NCBI RefSeq assembly: GCF_009720525.1
Contig: NZ_CP043930.1
Location: forward strand, 6,398,001-6,462,000
Reading direction: 5' to 3'
DNA length: 64,000 nt
Origin: Gimesia benthica
GTDB lineage: Bacteria > Planctomycetota > Planctomycetia > Planctomycetales > Planctomycetaceae
The translations under genes were made by a program, and so were the position numbers. This document shows positions 1-8,941 of the stretch, one piece after another. The notes beneath the pieces are model-generated. The model had not been told where the DNA came from. It searched no databases and was given only the letters and a program-made list of their open reading frames with translations. Every line of letters begins with the position of its first letter. Position 1 is the stretch's first letter.

Positions 1-50
1 CGCTGACGTAGAGCAAAGCGAATTATGGAATTTAACATTGTTAGGTCCTC

Positions 51-1526
51 TTAGTGGTTATGTCCGGCATGAGGATCAACGCCACCGCCAGCTTTGTTCT
101 TTAGTGCCACCTGCATTTGATGCGCTCCAGAAAGCGCGATCGCATCACCCGAAAACAGCGAACCATCATTGGCAATAACCACCGAATATTGATCGCTGTA
201 TTCAACGTGAACTGGTACACGGTCGAAATGGTCTCCGTTCTCGAGAAATACGTAGAACTCCGCCCCTTCCTGTGCCACAGCATCAATCGGCAACACAATT
301 TTATTTTTCCAGTGCTCTACAGGAACACGGAGTCGCAATCGTTGGCCCGGTTTATATTTCCAATCGATAAAGTAATGACCATCATTGGTTTTTTTATTTC
401 GTTCAATTTCGTTTGTAAGCCCCACGTAGAAGTGCATTGCGCGAGAGGACGGGACTACTTGGTTCGCGACATAGACGAACTTCAATCCATTGATGATCTC
501 TGAATGTAGTTGGTTATCTTCACGAACAGCTGATACAGCTGATTCATTGCGCGCTGCAGCATGTAGTTCGTTACTGTCTTGCTCAAACGCATTTCCTTTG
601 ATGTATAGTTCGCTAAAATCCGCAAGAATACACAAAGTCTGCCCCGATTGGACGGACTGCCCTTTAATAATTTGCAAGTCCTGTACCACAAATGAGGACG
701 TTTGCTTCTTTGATTTCTGGTTGCTATCTTGTGAAATATCAGAGACTTGTCTAAGGAGAGGTTCAGGTAACTGTAATTCGTTACCCTGCCCACTAGCAGG
801 AGCATACACTAAGAGTTCGCGAATTAATTTTCGCTTTGATTCAATTTGAGAAATTTGAGTCTCTGATAGTCCATGTAGTAAGAGAGCTTCTTTCTGTGCG
901 CTTAATATGGCATTTAATTTTTGTCTTGCATATTCTCGTTCCAAAATTACCTTCCCAGCCACGATGCCAGATGTGATCTTCTCTAAACGAGCGATTTCAC
1001 GGTTTTCAACTTCTAATTCACCTATTGTTTGTAAGAATTTTGTTTGAGCCTGGACGAGATCTTCATGTGTGAGACGAATTTTAAACATTAACATTCCAGA
1101 ACGAATGGCTTCTCCTTCAATGATGTGTATCTGAGTTACGATACCAGTCATGGGAGCGGTAATATGGATTCGTGTCCGTCCAGGACGTTCAACGATCATC
1201 GCTGGAATGTTCAAGGTTCGTTCATAGGTCTGCAACGCGACTTCACCAACAATCAATCCAATATTACGCCGCGCCTGCTCAGAGAGCTCCAAAGACGTTG
1301 AGTCCTCATGCGCATGACTAGGATCACCGTGGTTGTGACCACTGTGGCCGATGTCTTCTCCCTGGCTACCAGCAAGATTTTCGCCTGATTGTTTATTGAT
1401 TAGTGAGAATTTTTGCTTGACGAGTGGAAGCCAAGTGTCACGAACACCCCAGCAAATTCCCGATATGAGGAGTACAGCTATTAAGCCGTACCATTTGAGC
1501 GAAATATCGCTTAATTGAAATCGCAT
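51..1526 (-). CDS. Heavy-metal RND efflux adaptor (CusB/CzcB-like membrane fusion protein)
   Basis: Periplasmic adaptor that would bridge an inner-membrane RND pump to an outer-membrane channel. One N-terminal membrane segment is followed by a His/Asp-rich stretch (GHSGHNHGDPSHAHEDS), a barrel-sandwich hybrid half (APMTGIVTQIHIIEGE), an alpha-helical hairpin, and a His-ending tail (DPHAGHNH). The ORF extends upstream to 1619, but the ATG at 1526 directly precedes the membrane segment and is the likelier start. The pump gene would lie to the left, outside the window. His clusters at both ends suggest Cu, Zn or Co binding, but the substrate cannot be read from sequence. Confidence 0.85.
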   Translation of the reverse strand: MRFQLSDISLKWYGLIAVLLISGICWGVRDTWLPLVKQKFSLINKQSGENLAGSQGEDIGHSGHNHGDPSHAHEDSTSLELSEQARRNIGLIVGEVALQTYERTLNIPAMIVERPGRTRIHITAPMTGIVTQIHIIEGEAIRSGMLMFKIRLTHEDLVQAQTKFLQTIGELEVENREIARLEKITSGIVAGKVILEREYARQKLNAILSAQKEALLLHGLSETQISQIESKRKLIRELLVYAPASGQGNELQLPEPLLRQVSDISQDSNQKSKKQTSSFVVQDLQIIKGQSVQSGQTLCILADFSELYIKGNAFEQDSNELHAAARNESAVSAVREDNQLHSEIINGLKFVYVANQVVPSSRAMHFYVGLTNEIERNKKTNDGHYFIDWKYKPGQRLRLRVPVEHWKNKIVLPIDAVAQEGAEFYVFLENGDHFDRVPVHVEYSDQYSVVIANDGSLFSGDAIALSGAHQMQVALKNKAGGGVDPHAGHNH

Positions 1527-1676
1527 GATACTATCCCGCGCTATCAGCGCAACAGAACACCATTTAGGTGAAAAGATACTAGGAAAGAAGAACGGACTTA
1601 GGTGCCAAGTGACACGCAAATTGCGCAGAAGAACTGTGACCCGGTCAGTTTACAGTTGAGAAGAGGCGTAGACCGC

Positions 1677-2123
1677 CTAGACCAGCCAGACCTGTTTGCG
1701 CAAGCGCATACTGGTGGATATTGAGTTAACCGGAATATCTCGACGGTACTCAATGCGTGTGGTAGATACATTGATAGAAGTGACTATCGGTGCAACTTCA
1801 AGTGAAGTTGCTTTTACCAATGCAGTTAATTCAATAGGAGATGAGCTTACATATGTACAAGAGCTTTCCTCACATGGAATATGGTCGTGCTCGTGATTCT
1901 CTGGGTTATTGTGTGAGGAGTTGCTAGCTATTGTATCAGTGTGATTGTGCGAAACCCAAGCTGTTGCGTGCATAGACAAACAAAGTGAAGTAAGCTGAGA
2001 ACTCTCTTTATGCTCATGGTGAGGTATGTCATTGTGTGCATGCGTATGATGATAGCAACAACCAAGCAATGCATGAAACACTATGGATAAAGCAGCTAAA
2101 GTGCTTAACATACTGTTTGCCAT
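1677..2123 (-). CDS. Small secreted His/Cys-rich protein
   Basis: About 148 residues. It has an N-terminal hydrophobic export segment ending near GCC, then His-rich stretches (YHHTHAHNDIPHHEH, ENHEHDHIPCEESSC). The start at 2123 is preferred over the 5' end of the ORF (2171) because it directly precedes the hydrophobic segment and has an AAAGGT upstream. It lies just upstream of the RND adaptor on the same strand, so a periplasmic metal-buffering role is inferred. I do not recognise a named family. Confidence 0.55.
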   Translation of the reverse strand: MANSMLSTLAALSIVFHALLGCCYHHTHAHNDIPHHEHKESSQLTSLCLSMHATAWVSHNHTDTIASNSSHNNPENHEHDHIPCEESSCTYVSSSPIELTALVKATSLEVAPIVTSINVSTTRIEYRRDIPVNSISTSMRLRKQVWLV

Positions 2124-2307
2124 GATTCTTGGGTACCTTTGAAGATATGCTATATTTATTATTAATAACAAGCAAGTAATTATTGCATATTGACAGTTTT
2201 AGGTCAATCTCTAAATTTATTTATAATATAATTACAGCTAGAAGTAAATGTGTTGTTGATCTTGCCCCCAACCTTGTACCAGTTGGAATGTTAGAAATCC
2301 AAGTTTT

Positions 2308-2339
2308 AATCATCCCTGGCGCGCCAGGGATGATTTTTT
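2308..2339 (+). terminator. Strong intrinsic terminator, likely target of the group II intron
   Basis: A perfect 12-bp stem (AATCATCCCTGG / CCAGGGATGATT) with a 4-nt CGCG loop is followed by a T run. The intron 5' end (GTGCG) starts 4 nt after the T run. Class C group II introns are known to insert just downstream of intrinsic terminators. Confidence 0.8.
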
Positions 2340-2343
2340 CGCA

Positions 2344-2760
2344 GTGCGTCAGGCATGACGCGCAGCGTCACGACCTGACGCTGTCAACCGGTAAGCGAAA
2401 GCGATCCGGGAAGTGACTTGTCGGGTGTAAGTCCCGATGGAGGCCTTGATGACAGGAACTCTTAGCCGAACTGCAAGGGTGTCCACCGCGAGGTGGAATC
2501 TGAAGGAAGCAGCAGGCAAACTCCTGGCCCGAGGAACACGAATCACATATGAGGCGCCGGTTGGATGGGCGAGAGGGCTGTAAGACTCGAAGCCCGATGT
2601 CATCTGGATCGAATCGGCGTATATGTGGCGGGTATATGGGAGGAAAGTCACGCGTCTTACCCTGAGAGATCTGAAACGGTGCCGTCTGGCTAGTGCCTCT
2701 GCAAGGAGTCGCGATGCCGTTTCAGAAGTCAGCCGAGGCCATAGGATAAAGCAACAAACA
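2344..2760 (+). ncRNA. Group II intron 5' RNA domain (class C-like), interrupted
   Basis: Starts with the typical GTGCG 5' end and carries recognisable bacterial group II intron blocks (for example TGTAAGTCCCGATGGAGG and GTCAGCCGAGGCCATAG). The RNA is cut at 2760 by an IS256-family element. The intron-encoded protein resumes after it at 4186. The 3' catalytic domains V and VI are not visible, so the intron cannot splice as it stands. Confidence 0.65.
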
Positions 2761-2800
2761 TTCTGTAAATTTCCGGGGCCTTCGGTCTCTGTGATCAGCA

Positions 2801-3955
2801 TTAAATTGTCAGGTATCTCATGCCGGTTTCCCAGTCGTCGCTGAGTTCCACCAGGACCGCGGTCACCAGCCTCAGCAACGACTCCTCATTGGGAAACAGT
2901 CCCGCTACGCGGGTACGCCGTTTTAATTCCTTATTCTGCCGTTCGAGCATGTTTGTGGTTCGCATCCGCTTGCGATGACCGGCAGGGATGGTGAATACGG
3001 TCAGTCCCTCGGGGATATTTTCTTCCGCCCAACTCGCCAGTTTCGGAGCTGTTTTTTCATGAGTGGAAACGAACCGTTTCAGTTCATTCAGCGCATCATC
3101 CAGGTCTCTGGCATTAAAGATATTGCGTAATTCATCGCTCACCTGTTTGCGCAAATGAACCTTGGGAACGTATTGCATCGCGTTTTGCATCAAATGAAAC
3201 TGGCAACGCTGCCAGGGCGTGCCAGCGAGCATGTTCTGTCGTGCCGCTTTCAGACCTTCGTGTGCATCACTGACGATCAGCTTCACGCCATGCAGGCCGC
3301 GCTGGTTGAGTGAACCCAGGAATTCACGCCAATGGACTTCGGCTTCGGAGAGCGACACAGACACTCCAAGCACGCTCCGGTGACCGCTGGCCAGGACGCC
3401 GATCGCAATCAGCACGGCACAGTCCCGCACGCTGCCCTCCACGCGAACTTTTTCATAGCGGGCGTCGAGGATCAGGTATTCCACCTGCCCCAGCGGTCGA
3501 TTACGCCACGTTTCCAGCTCTTCGTCGAGCAGTTTCGCTGCCCGACTGACCTGTGTACTGGTGACATCAAAGCCACAGAGTTCGGTGGTAATTTTGGCGA
3601 CCTTACGGGTAGAGACGCCTTGAACATACATTTCAGCGATTGCCAGCTTCAGTGCGCGTTCACTCCGTTCGCCTCGTTCCAGTGCAGAGGGATAAAAGTC
3701 GCCATCGCGTGTCTGTGGCACTTGCAGTTCCAGCTTTCCGAGGCGACTTTGAAATGATTTCGGCTTGAAACCGTTGGCATAAGAACGGCGTGTTACGCTG
3801 CGTTGATACGGTTCGGCACCGAGGTATTCGGAACGTTCCAGCTTCATCGCTTCGTTGAACAGGATCTGGAGTGCTTGCGACATTTCATCGAACCCATGAT
3901 CGGCCAGGAGCTGGACAGCGTCGAGAATGTTGTTAGATTGTTGTTGGTGGGCCAT
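2801..3955 (-). CDS. IS256-family (Mutator-like) transposase
   Basis: A full-length 384-residue DDE transposase that looks intact. Catalytic candidates are the Asp in LILDARYEK, the Asp in IVSDAHEG and the Glu in NMLERQNKE, with the family block CQFHLMQNA between them. It is the only transposase in the window with no visible frameshift or nonsense codon, so this element may be the most recent arrival and possibly active. Confidence 0.92.
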   Translation of the reverse strand: MAHQQQSNNILDAVQLLADHGFDEMSQALQILFNEAMKLERSEYLGAEPYQRSVTRRSYANGFKPKSFQSRLGKLELQVPQTRDGDFYPSALERGERSERALKLAIAEMYVQGVSTRKVAKITTELCGFDVTSTQVSRAAKLLDEELETWRNRPLGQVEYLILDARYEKVRVEGSVRDCAVLIAIGVLASGHRSVLGVSVSLSEAEVHWREFLGSLNQRGLHGVKLIVSDAHEGLKAARQNMLAGTPWQRCQFHLMQNAMQYVPKVHLRKQVSDELRNIFNARDLDDALNELKRFVSTHEKTAPKLASWAEENIPEGLTVFTIPAGHRKRMRTTNMLERQNKELKRRTRVAGLFPNEESLLRLVTAVLVELSDDWETGMRYLTI

Positions 3956-4028
3956 GGTTGCAGTTCCTTTTCTGTTGTGGAAAACATTAAAAAGAAACCG
4001 ATCTGGCCCACCCTTTCAAGGGCTCGCC

Positions 4029-4077
4029 GGAGTGGTGCTTGTTATTTTCGCTACGCTCAAATAACAAGCACCACTCC
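4029..4077. repeat. Long perfect hairpin upstream of the IS256 transposase
   Basis: A 19-bp stem (4029-4047 and 4059-4077) is separated by an 11-nt loop. It lies between the IS end and the transposase start, so a transcript entering the IS from outside would fold here. It may act as a terminator or translation block against impinging transcription, as in other IS elements (inference). Confidence 0.7.
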
Positions 4078-4185
4078 GCCACACAGATAATTTACAGAAG
4101 AGATGTTACAGTAACGGCCATAGTAGCGCTGTATTGAGTGGCGTGAAGGGCCGAACCTTTTAACCTGTTTGATGCAGAAATTTCG

Positions 4186-4885
4186 ATGTCCGATAACAGA
4201 CGCAGACCGAAGGCTGAGATGCCTGAGCAACGATCGAGAGCAGGCGGCGGAACCGCCCAGGGTAAGTCGTCTGCGCGTCAAACGGACTCGGCAAGGACTG
4301 ATCCCATCAGACTACCAGCGTTCTTTACTTTAGAGGAGGTACTCAGTCGAGAAAACATGTTGACTGCTTACCGGCGTGTGGTTCGTAATCAGGGAGCCCC
4401 CGGCGTCGACGGTGTGACCGTTGATCAACTGTGGGATCGCTGTTGCCAGCGCTGGGAAGCGATTCGGGAGGAACTGCTCAGCGGAACTTATCGTCCTGAT
4501 CCCGTTCGGAAGGTGGAAATCCCCAAACCGGGAGGGAAAGGGATGCGGATGCTGGGCATACCAACGGTCATGGACCGACTGATCCAACAGGCACTGTTGC
4601 AGGTGCTAACGCGGTTATATGATCCCACGTTCTCGGAAAGCAGCTTCGGCTTCCGTCCGGGTCGTAGCGCCCATCAGGCGCTGGATCGAGCCAAAGCGCA
4701 CATTGCAGCCGGCCAACGTTGGGTTGTCGACCTGGATCTGGAAAAGTTCTTTGACCGCGTGAACCATGATGTACTGATGGGACGTCTGGCACAACGGATC
4801 AAGGATCGACGCATCCTGAAACTGATTCGAGCCTATTTACAGGCAGGGATCATGGAAGGGGGCGTCGTCAGCCCACGCAGCGAAG
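4186..4885 (+). pseudogene. ltrA: Group II intron reverse transcriptase/maturase, truncated
   Basis: N-terminal and RT blocks of an intron-encoded protein: NQGAPGVDGVTVDQL, IPKPGGKGMRMLGIPTVMDR, FGFRPGRSAHQAL, VDLDLEKFFDRVNHD and GVVSPRSEGTP. The family continues with QGGPLSP and the catalytic YADD, but here the sequence breaks right after GTP, where an IS3 relic begins. The RT active-site core, the maturase domain X and the endonuclease part are therefore missing. The open frame runs on to 4914 in IS3 sequence. Confidence 0.88.
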
Positions 4886-4891
4886 GAACCC

Positions 4892-5265
4892 CCGATAACT
4901 CCACCGGGGTCTGATTTCCCAGTGAGCTGTGCGGGCGGTTTTCGTTGTAGTCCAGCCGCCACTGGTCAACTTGTTCCTGAGCGTCTGTCAGGCTTAAAAA
5001 CCAATGCTGGTTTAAACATTCCTGACGAACCCGCCCGTTGAACGATTCAATATACGCATTATCGGTCGGTTTTCCCAGCCGACTGAAATCCAGAGTAACG
5101 TTGTTGAAGTAAGCCCATCAGTCCAAACTCTTTGAAATGAACTCGGGCCCGTTATCCACACGGATTGACTGAGGACAGTCTCGAGCCGCTTTGACGCGAT
5201 CCAGAGCTGCCACCACATCATCTCCAGTCAGCCGTGTTCCCACCTGAATGGCCAGACTCTCACGA
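4892..5265 (-). pseudogene. IS3-family transposase orfB, C-terminal relic
   Basis: Reading from 5265 downward gives the DDE catalytic core of IS3 orfB: VDNGPEF with its Asp, then an in-frame TGA at 5118-5120, then WAYFNNVTLDFSR, DNAYIESFNGRVRQECLN with its Glu, and NRPHSSLG near the end. One nonsense codon and loss of the N-terminal half make it inactive. Its 3' end truncates the intron RT. Confidence 0.8.
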
Positions 5266-5343
5266 CTAGTGTAGTGATTTAAAATTGTGGGAACTTATTT
5301 GGTAGAGTTGTCGTCTGATTTTCCAGATAAGGAGAATTGAGAC

Positions 5344-5800
5344 GTGCGTATTGCAATTGCTGTCACATTGACAGCTGCAGAACGAATATTGCTGACTACG
5401 TGGTCGCGGGGGCGGAGCACGCCAGCCCGACTGGTACTGCGAGCCAAGATGATTCTCGCGGCAGCTCAAGGTCGCGAGAATAAAGACATTGCAGTGGAAC
5501 TCGGTTGTACCAGGCGAACTGTCGGTACGTGGCAAAATCGATTTGCCGAGAAACGAATGGTGGGGATTGAAGCAGACGCCCCCCGAGTTGGACCTGCATT
5601 TAATTGTGGACAACTACGCCATTCACAAGCACCCCAAGGTGCAGAACTGGCTGAAGCGTCACAAGCGATTTTACATTCACTTCACACCGACAAGCAGTTT
5701 GTGGCTGAACGTCATCGAACGCTGGTTCCGCGACATTACCCAGGACCGTATCCGGAATGGCGTGTTCAAAAGCGTCTCGCAACTGGAGCAGGCGATATGA
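5344..5800 (+). pseudogene. IS630-family transposase with internal deletion and frameshift
   Basis: The N-terminal helix-turn-helix part ([34 protein letters not shown]) is fused by a large internal deletion near 5570 to the C-terminal catalytic part in another frame ([30 protein letters not shown]). The middle of the DDE domain is lost. Confidence 0.75.
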
Positions 5801-5966
5801 TCGGAAGATCTACAAACATCGCAACCAGATCGAACGGTTCTTAGGGAGAATCAAACGCTGTCGACGTGTGGCCACTCGCTACGAGGAAAAAGCCACCAAC
5901 TTCGCCGGCTTTATCTGACTGTCAGCATTCGTTACAGATATCATCCGAATGTCCGTACTATCTAGG
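5800..5966 (+). mobile_element. 3' end of an IS5-family element
   Basis: Nearly the same sequence as the 3' end of the IS5-family element at 42.8-43.7 kb ([27 protein letters not shown]) and ending with the same terminal sequence GTCCGTACTATCTAG. Only about 150 bp remain. It abuts and truncates the epimerase pseudogene. Confidence 0.75.
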
Positions 5967-7054
5967 GCTGCGGTCGTTTCGTGCTTTACCCAGGATGGCG
6001 GTACAAGACCGTTGTCGCGGTACCAAGTCGAAGTATCACGTCGCAGCGCGGCAACCATAGTGGGCAGCGTTTCACGCAATGAACGGCTAGGTTGCCAGCC
6101 CAGTGCATCGCTCGCACGGGTGATGACAAGCGCATAGTGATCGTCCGCCAAGTCAACCATCCACGGCTTGATGAAAGGCTCCTCCGCGAACGGCATGTGA
6201 TCTTGAAATCACGCACCCGTCTTGGCAACCGACTTCGGGATCACGGTCGTTTCCCAAGGCTCACCATGAATCAATCGTCCGAATTCTGACTGCGATTCCG
6301 TGCAACCGAGCGTTTTCGGTTCTCCGATAAGAAACACTGATTCATCTGATAATTACTCGCGACGGTCGATGCATCGGTAGACGGCGTCGACGACGTCGTC
6401 TAAATGAACGAATGCTTGACCGCGGGATGGATCTCCTGGATAGACTCGACTTGTCAACTTCCGCTTGTAGATCCGCGCTATCTGATTTGCCAAGGGAATT
6501 GAATGGCAATCGTCGTCATAGACACCGGCGATTCTGAGATTGATAGACTTGATCGCACACCGATTCTTAGAAATGACCTGCTCGGTAGCGACCTTCGACT
6601 TGGGATAGTCCCACTTGGGATCAAGCGGCCAATCTTCATCGATCCGCTCGCCCGGCTCGCAGGGAGCATGAACCAACATCGTGCTGGAGAAGATGAATTG
6701 GTCCACTTCAAACTCACGCAATGCACGAAGCAGTCTCTCCGTTCCGCGAACTGTGACTTCTTCATACTTCGGACTCGGATCTCCCGAGAAGTCGTAGTAC
6801 GCAGCATAGTATTAGTGTACGACCGACGCAATTTTTGTTCCGTATCCTTCACGAACGCGATGTATTCCTGCGTCGATACTCTCATCGTTCGTCAGGTCAA
6901 CACAGACGTATTCCGCCTCCGTCGGCGGATGCGGATCACCTGCACGGTCAAATCCGATCACCTGGAAACGCTCAGCAAGCCGCTTAACCGTCGCCGATCC
7001 AAGCCGCCCGCTACTTCCCGTGATTAAGATGATCTCTTTCTTAGTTTTCATCAC
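5967..7054 (-). pseudogene. NAD-dependent epimerase/dehydratase (extended SDR), decayed
   Basis: Begins at 7054 with a Rossmann motif ITGSSGRLGSATVKRL and continues through FSSTMLVH, YPKSKVATEQ, NLRIAGVYDD and DALGWQPSRSL. The single reading frame carries three nonsense codons (6812-6814, 6353-6355, 6209-6211), and an IS5 fragment cuts its 3' end. The first stop sits where a few extra bases appear beside the HxAAYYD motif. Too damaged to be functional. Confidence 0.85.
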
Positions 7055-7221
7055 AGTTTTTCCGGTTTAGAATAGTCACTAATTAGCCACTTCGCCCGCC
7101 AAAGAGAGTCCGCACAGTCTTTCGGCCACCCAAGGACGGTATGTAAACAAACGCACTGCCAACTCGTCGCTACACTGCTGCGGTGAAAAGTGGCAGTGGT
7201 GCTTTGCCTGACGCGACACGG

Positions 7222-7737
7222 CTACTGTGTTTTTGTCTTGCCATTCGGCTCCTTCGTATTTTTCTTCATCTTTCCTTTCATCATGCCTTCCATCTTCTTC
7301 TTGCACATGGGGCACATCATGCCAGATTCACTATCGTCCATCTTCTTGGCTCTCATCATTGCGATCTCCATCATTGACATTGCCTTGCCAGACGACTTGC
7401 CAAGCATTGACCGCTGATCTTCGGTTAACACTTCCGCTGCCTTACTCTGAGCTTCCTGGGTAATAGCTCTCAGTTTCTGCTGTTGCTCATCTGTCAATTT
7501 CAACTCACTCGCTCTAGCCATCAGCAACGGCGGACTGTCAGCGGTCAAACTGATTCCCTTCAGGCCAGTCATCATGGGGCATTCCATCGACATTTTCTTG
7601 TCGTTCTGGCCACCTGCTTTCGAGTTGTTCTGCCCAAGTGCAGGCGATTGCAACGAGACAGCAAGCAGTGAGAGGAGAATGCCTCCAGCGCCTGCACAGA
7701 TGCTGAACCGTGATCGAAAAATAGTATTGGTCTTCAT
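7222..7737 (-). CDS. Spy/CpxP-like periplasmic protein
   Basis: 171 residues. A signal peptide ending near ALGQ is followed by an LTXXQ-type helix (LKLTDEQQQKLRAITQEA, LTEDQRSMLG) typical of Spy/CpxP/CnrX-like envelope stress and metal sensors. Two Met/Cys clusters (MECPMM and MMCPMCKKKMEGMMKG) precede a Lys-rich tail and suggest copper or similar soft-metal binding. It neighbours metal efflux relics. Confidence 0.7.
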   Translation of the reverse strand: MKTNTIFRSRFSICAGAGGILLSLLAVSLQSPALGQNNSKAGGQNDKKMSMECPMMTGLKGISLTADSPPLLMARASELKLTDEQQQKLRAITQEAQSKAAEVLTEDQRSMLGKSSGKAMSMMEIAMMRAKKMDDSESGMMCPMCKKKMEGMMKGKMKKNTKEPNGKTKTQ

Positions 7738-7895
7738 AGCGTTTTTCCTTGTTCATGGGAGATAACGAAACTCCGCGCGTCGACGCAGAGCAAACTTCAG
7801 AATCAGTCGATGTTCCTCGCTTCTCGTCGATGTAGCTGCAAGTCACATACCGTACTGGGGTATTTTGAAGCGCAACGCTGAATCGACTGCAAATG

Positions 7896-7917
7896 AGCAG
7901 CTTTCGCGAAAGCTGCT
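7896..7917. repeat. 22-bp perfect palindrome between the Spy-like gene and the pump relic
   Basis: AGCAGCTTTCG/CGAAAGCTGCT with no loop, in the 270-bp non-coding stretch upstream of the Spy-like gene. It could be an operator for a dimeric regulator of that gene, or part of a decayed terminator. Nothing else is recognisable in 7738-8009. Confidence 0.45.
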
Positions 7918-8009
7918 GTACGTAATGGGCTTGCAAAGTGCGCATCCAGCGACCATTGCGGTTCGAGAACAGCCAGCGGCACGACTCATAAAGCAACGTT
8001 GTGCCTGAT

Positions 8010-8525
8010 TCAACCTTTTTCCGCAGTGTGATCGATGTCTCGCAGATCTGTCCACGATTCCCAGATGGCGTAAATGGCAGGATAGATCAGCAGCTCTAAC
8101 ACAAATGACGTCACGACCCCACCGACCATCGGGGCGGCAATACGTTTCATGACGTCGGCGCCTGAGCCTGTGGACCACATGATCGGCAACAATCCCATCA
8201 AGATCGCCATAACCGTCATCATCTTTGGTCGCATTTGGTCGCATTTGGTCGCATTTGGTCGCATTTGGTCGCACGCGCTACACCGCGCCTTCCATGACTG
8301 CGTGTTCAGTGTCGTCAAATCTATGTATCCGCCCTTCGTCTTTCCATTTGTGGTATGCCACATCTAAGTACAACAACATCACGACTCCGGTTTCTGCATC
8401 GACACCCGCAAGCGCAATGATGCCAACCCACACGGCAACGCTCATGTTATAGCCAAGCATATAGATCAGCAAGAAAGAGCCAATCAACGAAAAAGGCACT
8501 GCAAGTAACACAATTGATAACTTGA
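8010..8525 (-). pseudogene. CusA-type RND metal pump, C-terminal relic
   Basis: Only the last part of the pump remains: VKLSIVLLAVPFSLIGSF, VWVGIIALAGVDAETGVVML, then RPKMMTVMAILMGLLPIMW and GGVVTSFVLELLIYP. It has an in-frame TAG where related pumps have Gln (GAV*RVRP), followed by an expanded 10-bp repeat that shifts the frame. It is cut at 8525 by a SulP/STAS fragment. Confidence 0.85.
8224..8273. repeat. Five perfect tandem copies of a 10-bp unit inside the pump relic
   Basis: TTTGGTCGCA repeated five times (8224-8233 to 8264-8273), coding-strand unit TGCGACCAAA. One copy would encode the conserved VRPKMM junction of RND pumps. The four extra copies add 40 bp and shift the frame. Confidence 0.95.
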
Positions 8526-8830
8526 CAATGGAAGGTTCCGCGACGTTCATCCTTCTGCCGAAGTGGGCGGCGGCACTCGAGGCGGTCCCGCCTGGCGTCG
8601 TCCTGCACGTCGATTTCAAGGGGCTAAGCTACATCGATCACGCCTGCCTGGCATTGCTGATGAATTGGAAGAAGCAACATGAAGTGACAGGTGGGGCACT
8701 TATTCTGGATTGGGAAACGCTGCGTGCAAGATTCCATCACGCGCGCCCTCGTCCGCGACAAACATGTATTATAAGGCAAGACGCTCCCAATGCGGACGGC
8801 AATAGCCGCGAGCAACGAGGGGCGGCCTAA
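8525..8830 (+). pseudogene. SulP transporter STAS domain fragment
   Basis: Starts inside a STAS domain (GSATFILLPKWAAALEAVPPG, LHVDFKGLSYIDHACLALL) and ends in low-similarity sequence. The membrane part is missing. It is fused head-on to the RND relic. Its sequence differs from the STAS domain at 11.9-12.2 kb, so two different SulP genes are represented here. Confidence 0.6.
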
Positions 8831-8941
8831 TCATACCTTGCCCTTTTTGTACATTCGTGATAGTATACGTGCGATGGCGTGGATTGGGTCCGACAACTTC
8901 TTCAACCCAGCCTGAAGGACAAAACCGGTGTGGAAACTAGG

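Larger units (their letters stand above)
2761..4099. mobile_element. IS256-family insertion sequence
   Basis: Inverted ends TTCTGTAAATT (2761-2771) and AATTTACAGAA (4089-4099) enclose one transposase gene. No matching target duplication is seen outside the ends (caacaaaca versus gagatgtta), so a later rearrangement of the host intron is possible. Confidence 0.8.

Noticed and set aside
2349-2801. 150-codon minus-strand frame
   Set aside because: It lies over the group II intron RNA and shows no protein family signature.
8224-8273. Tandem repeat as a CRISPR array or iteron
   Set aside because: Units are 10 bp and contiguous with no spacers, and one unit is part of the pump coding sequence.
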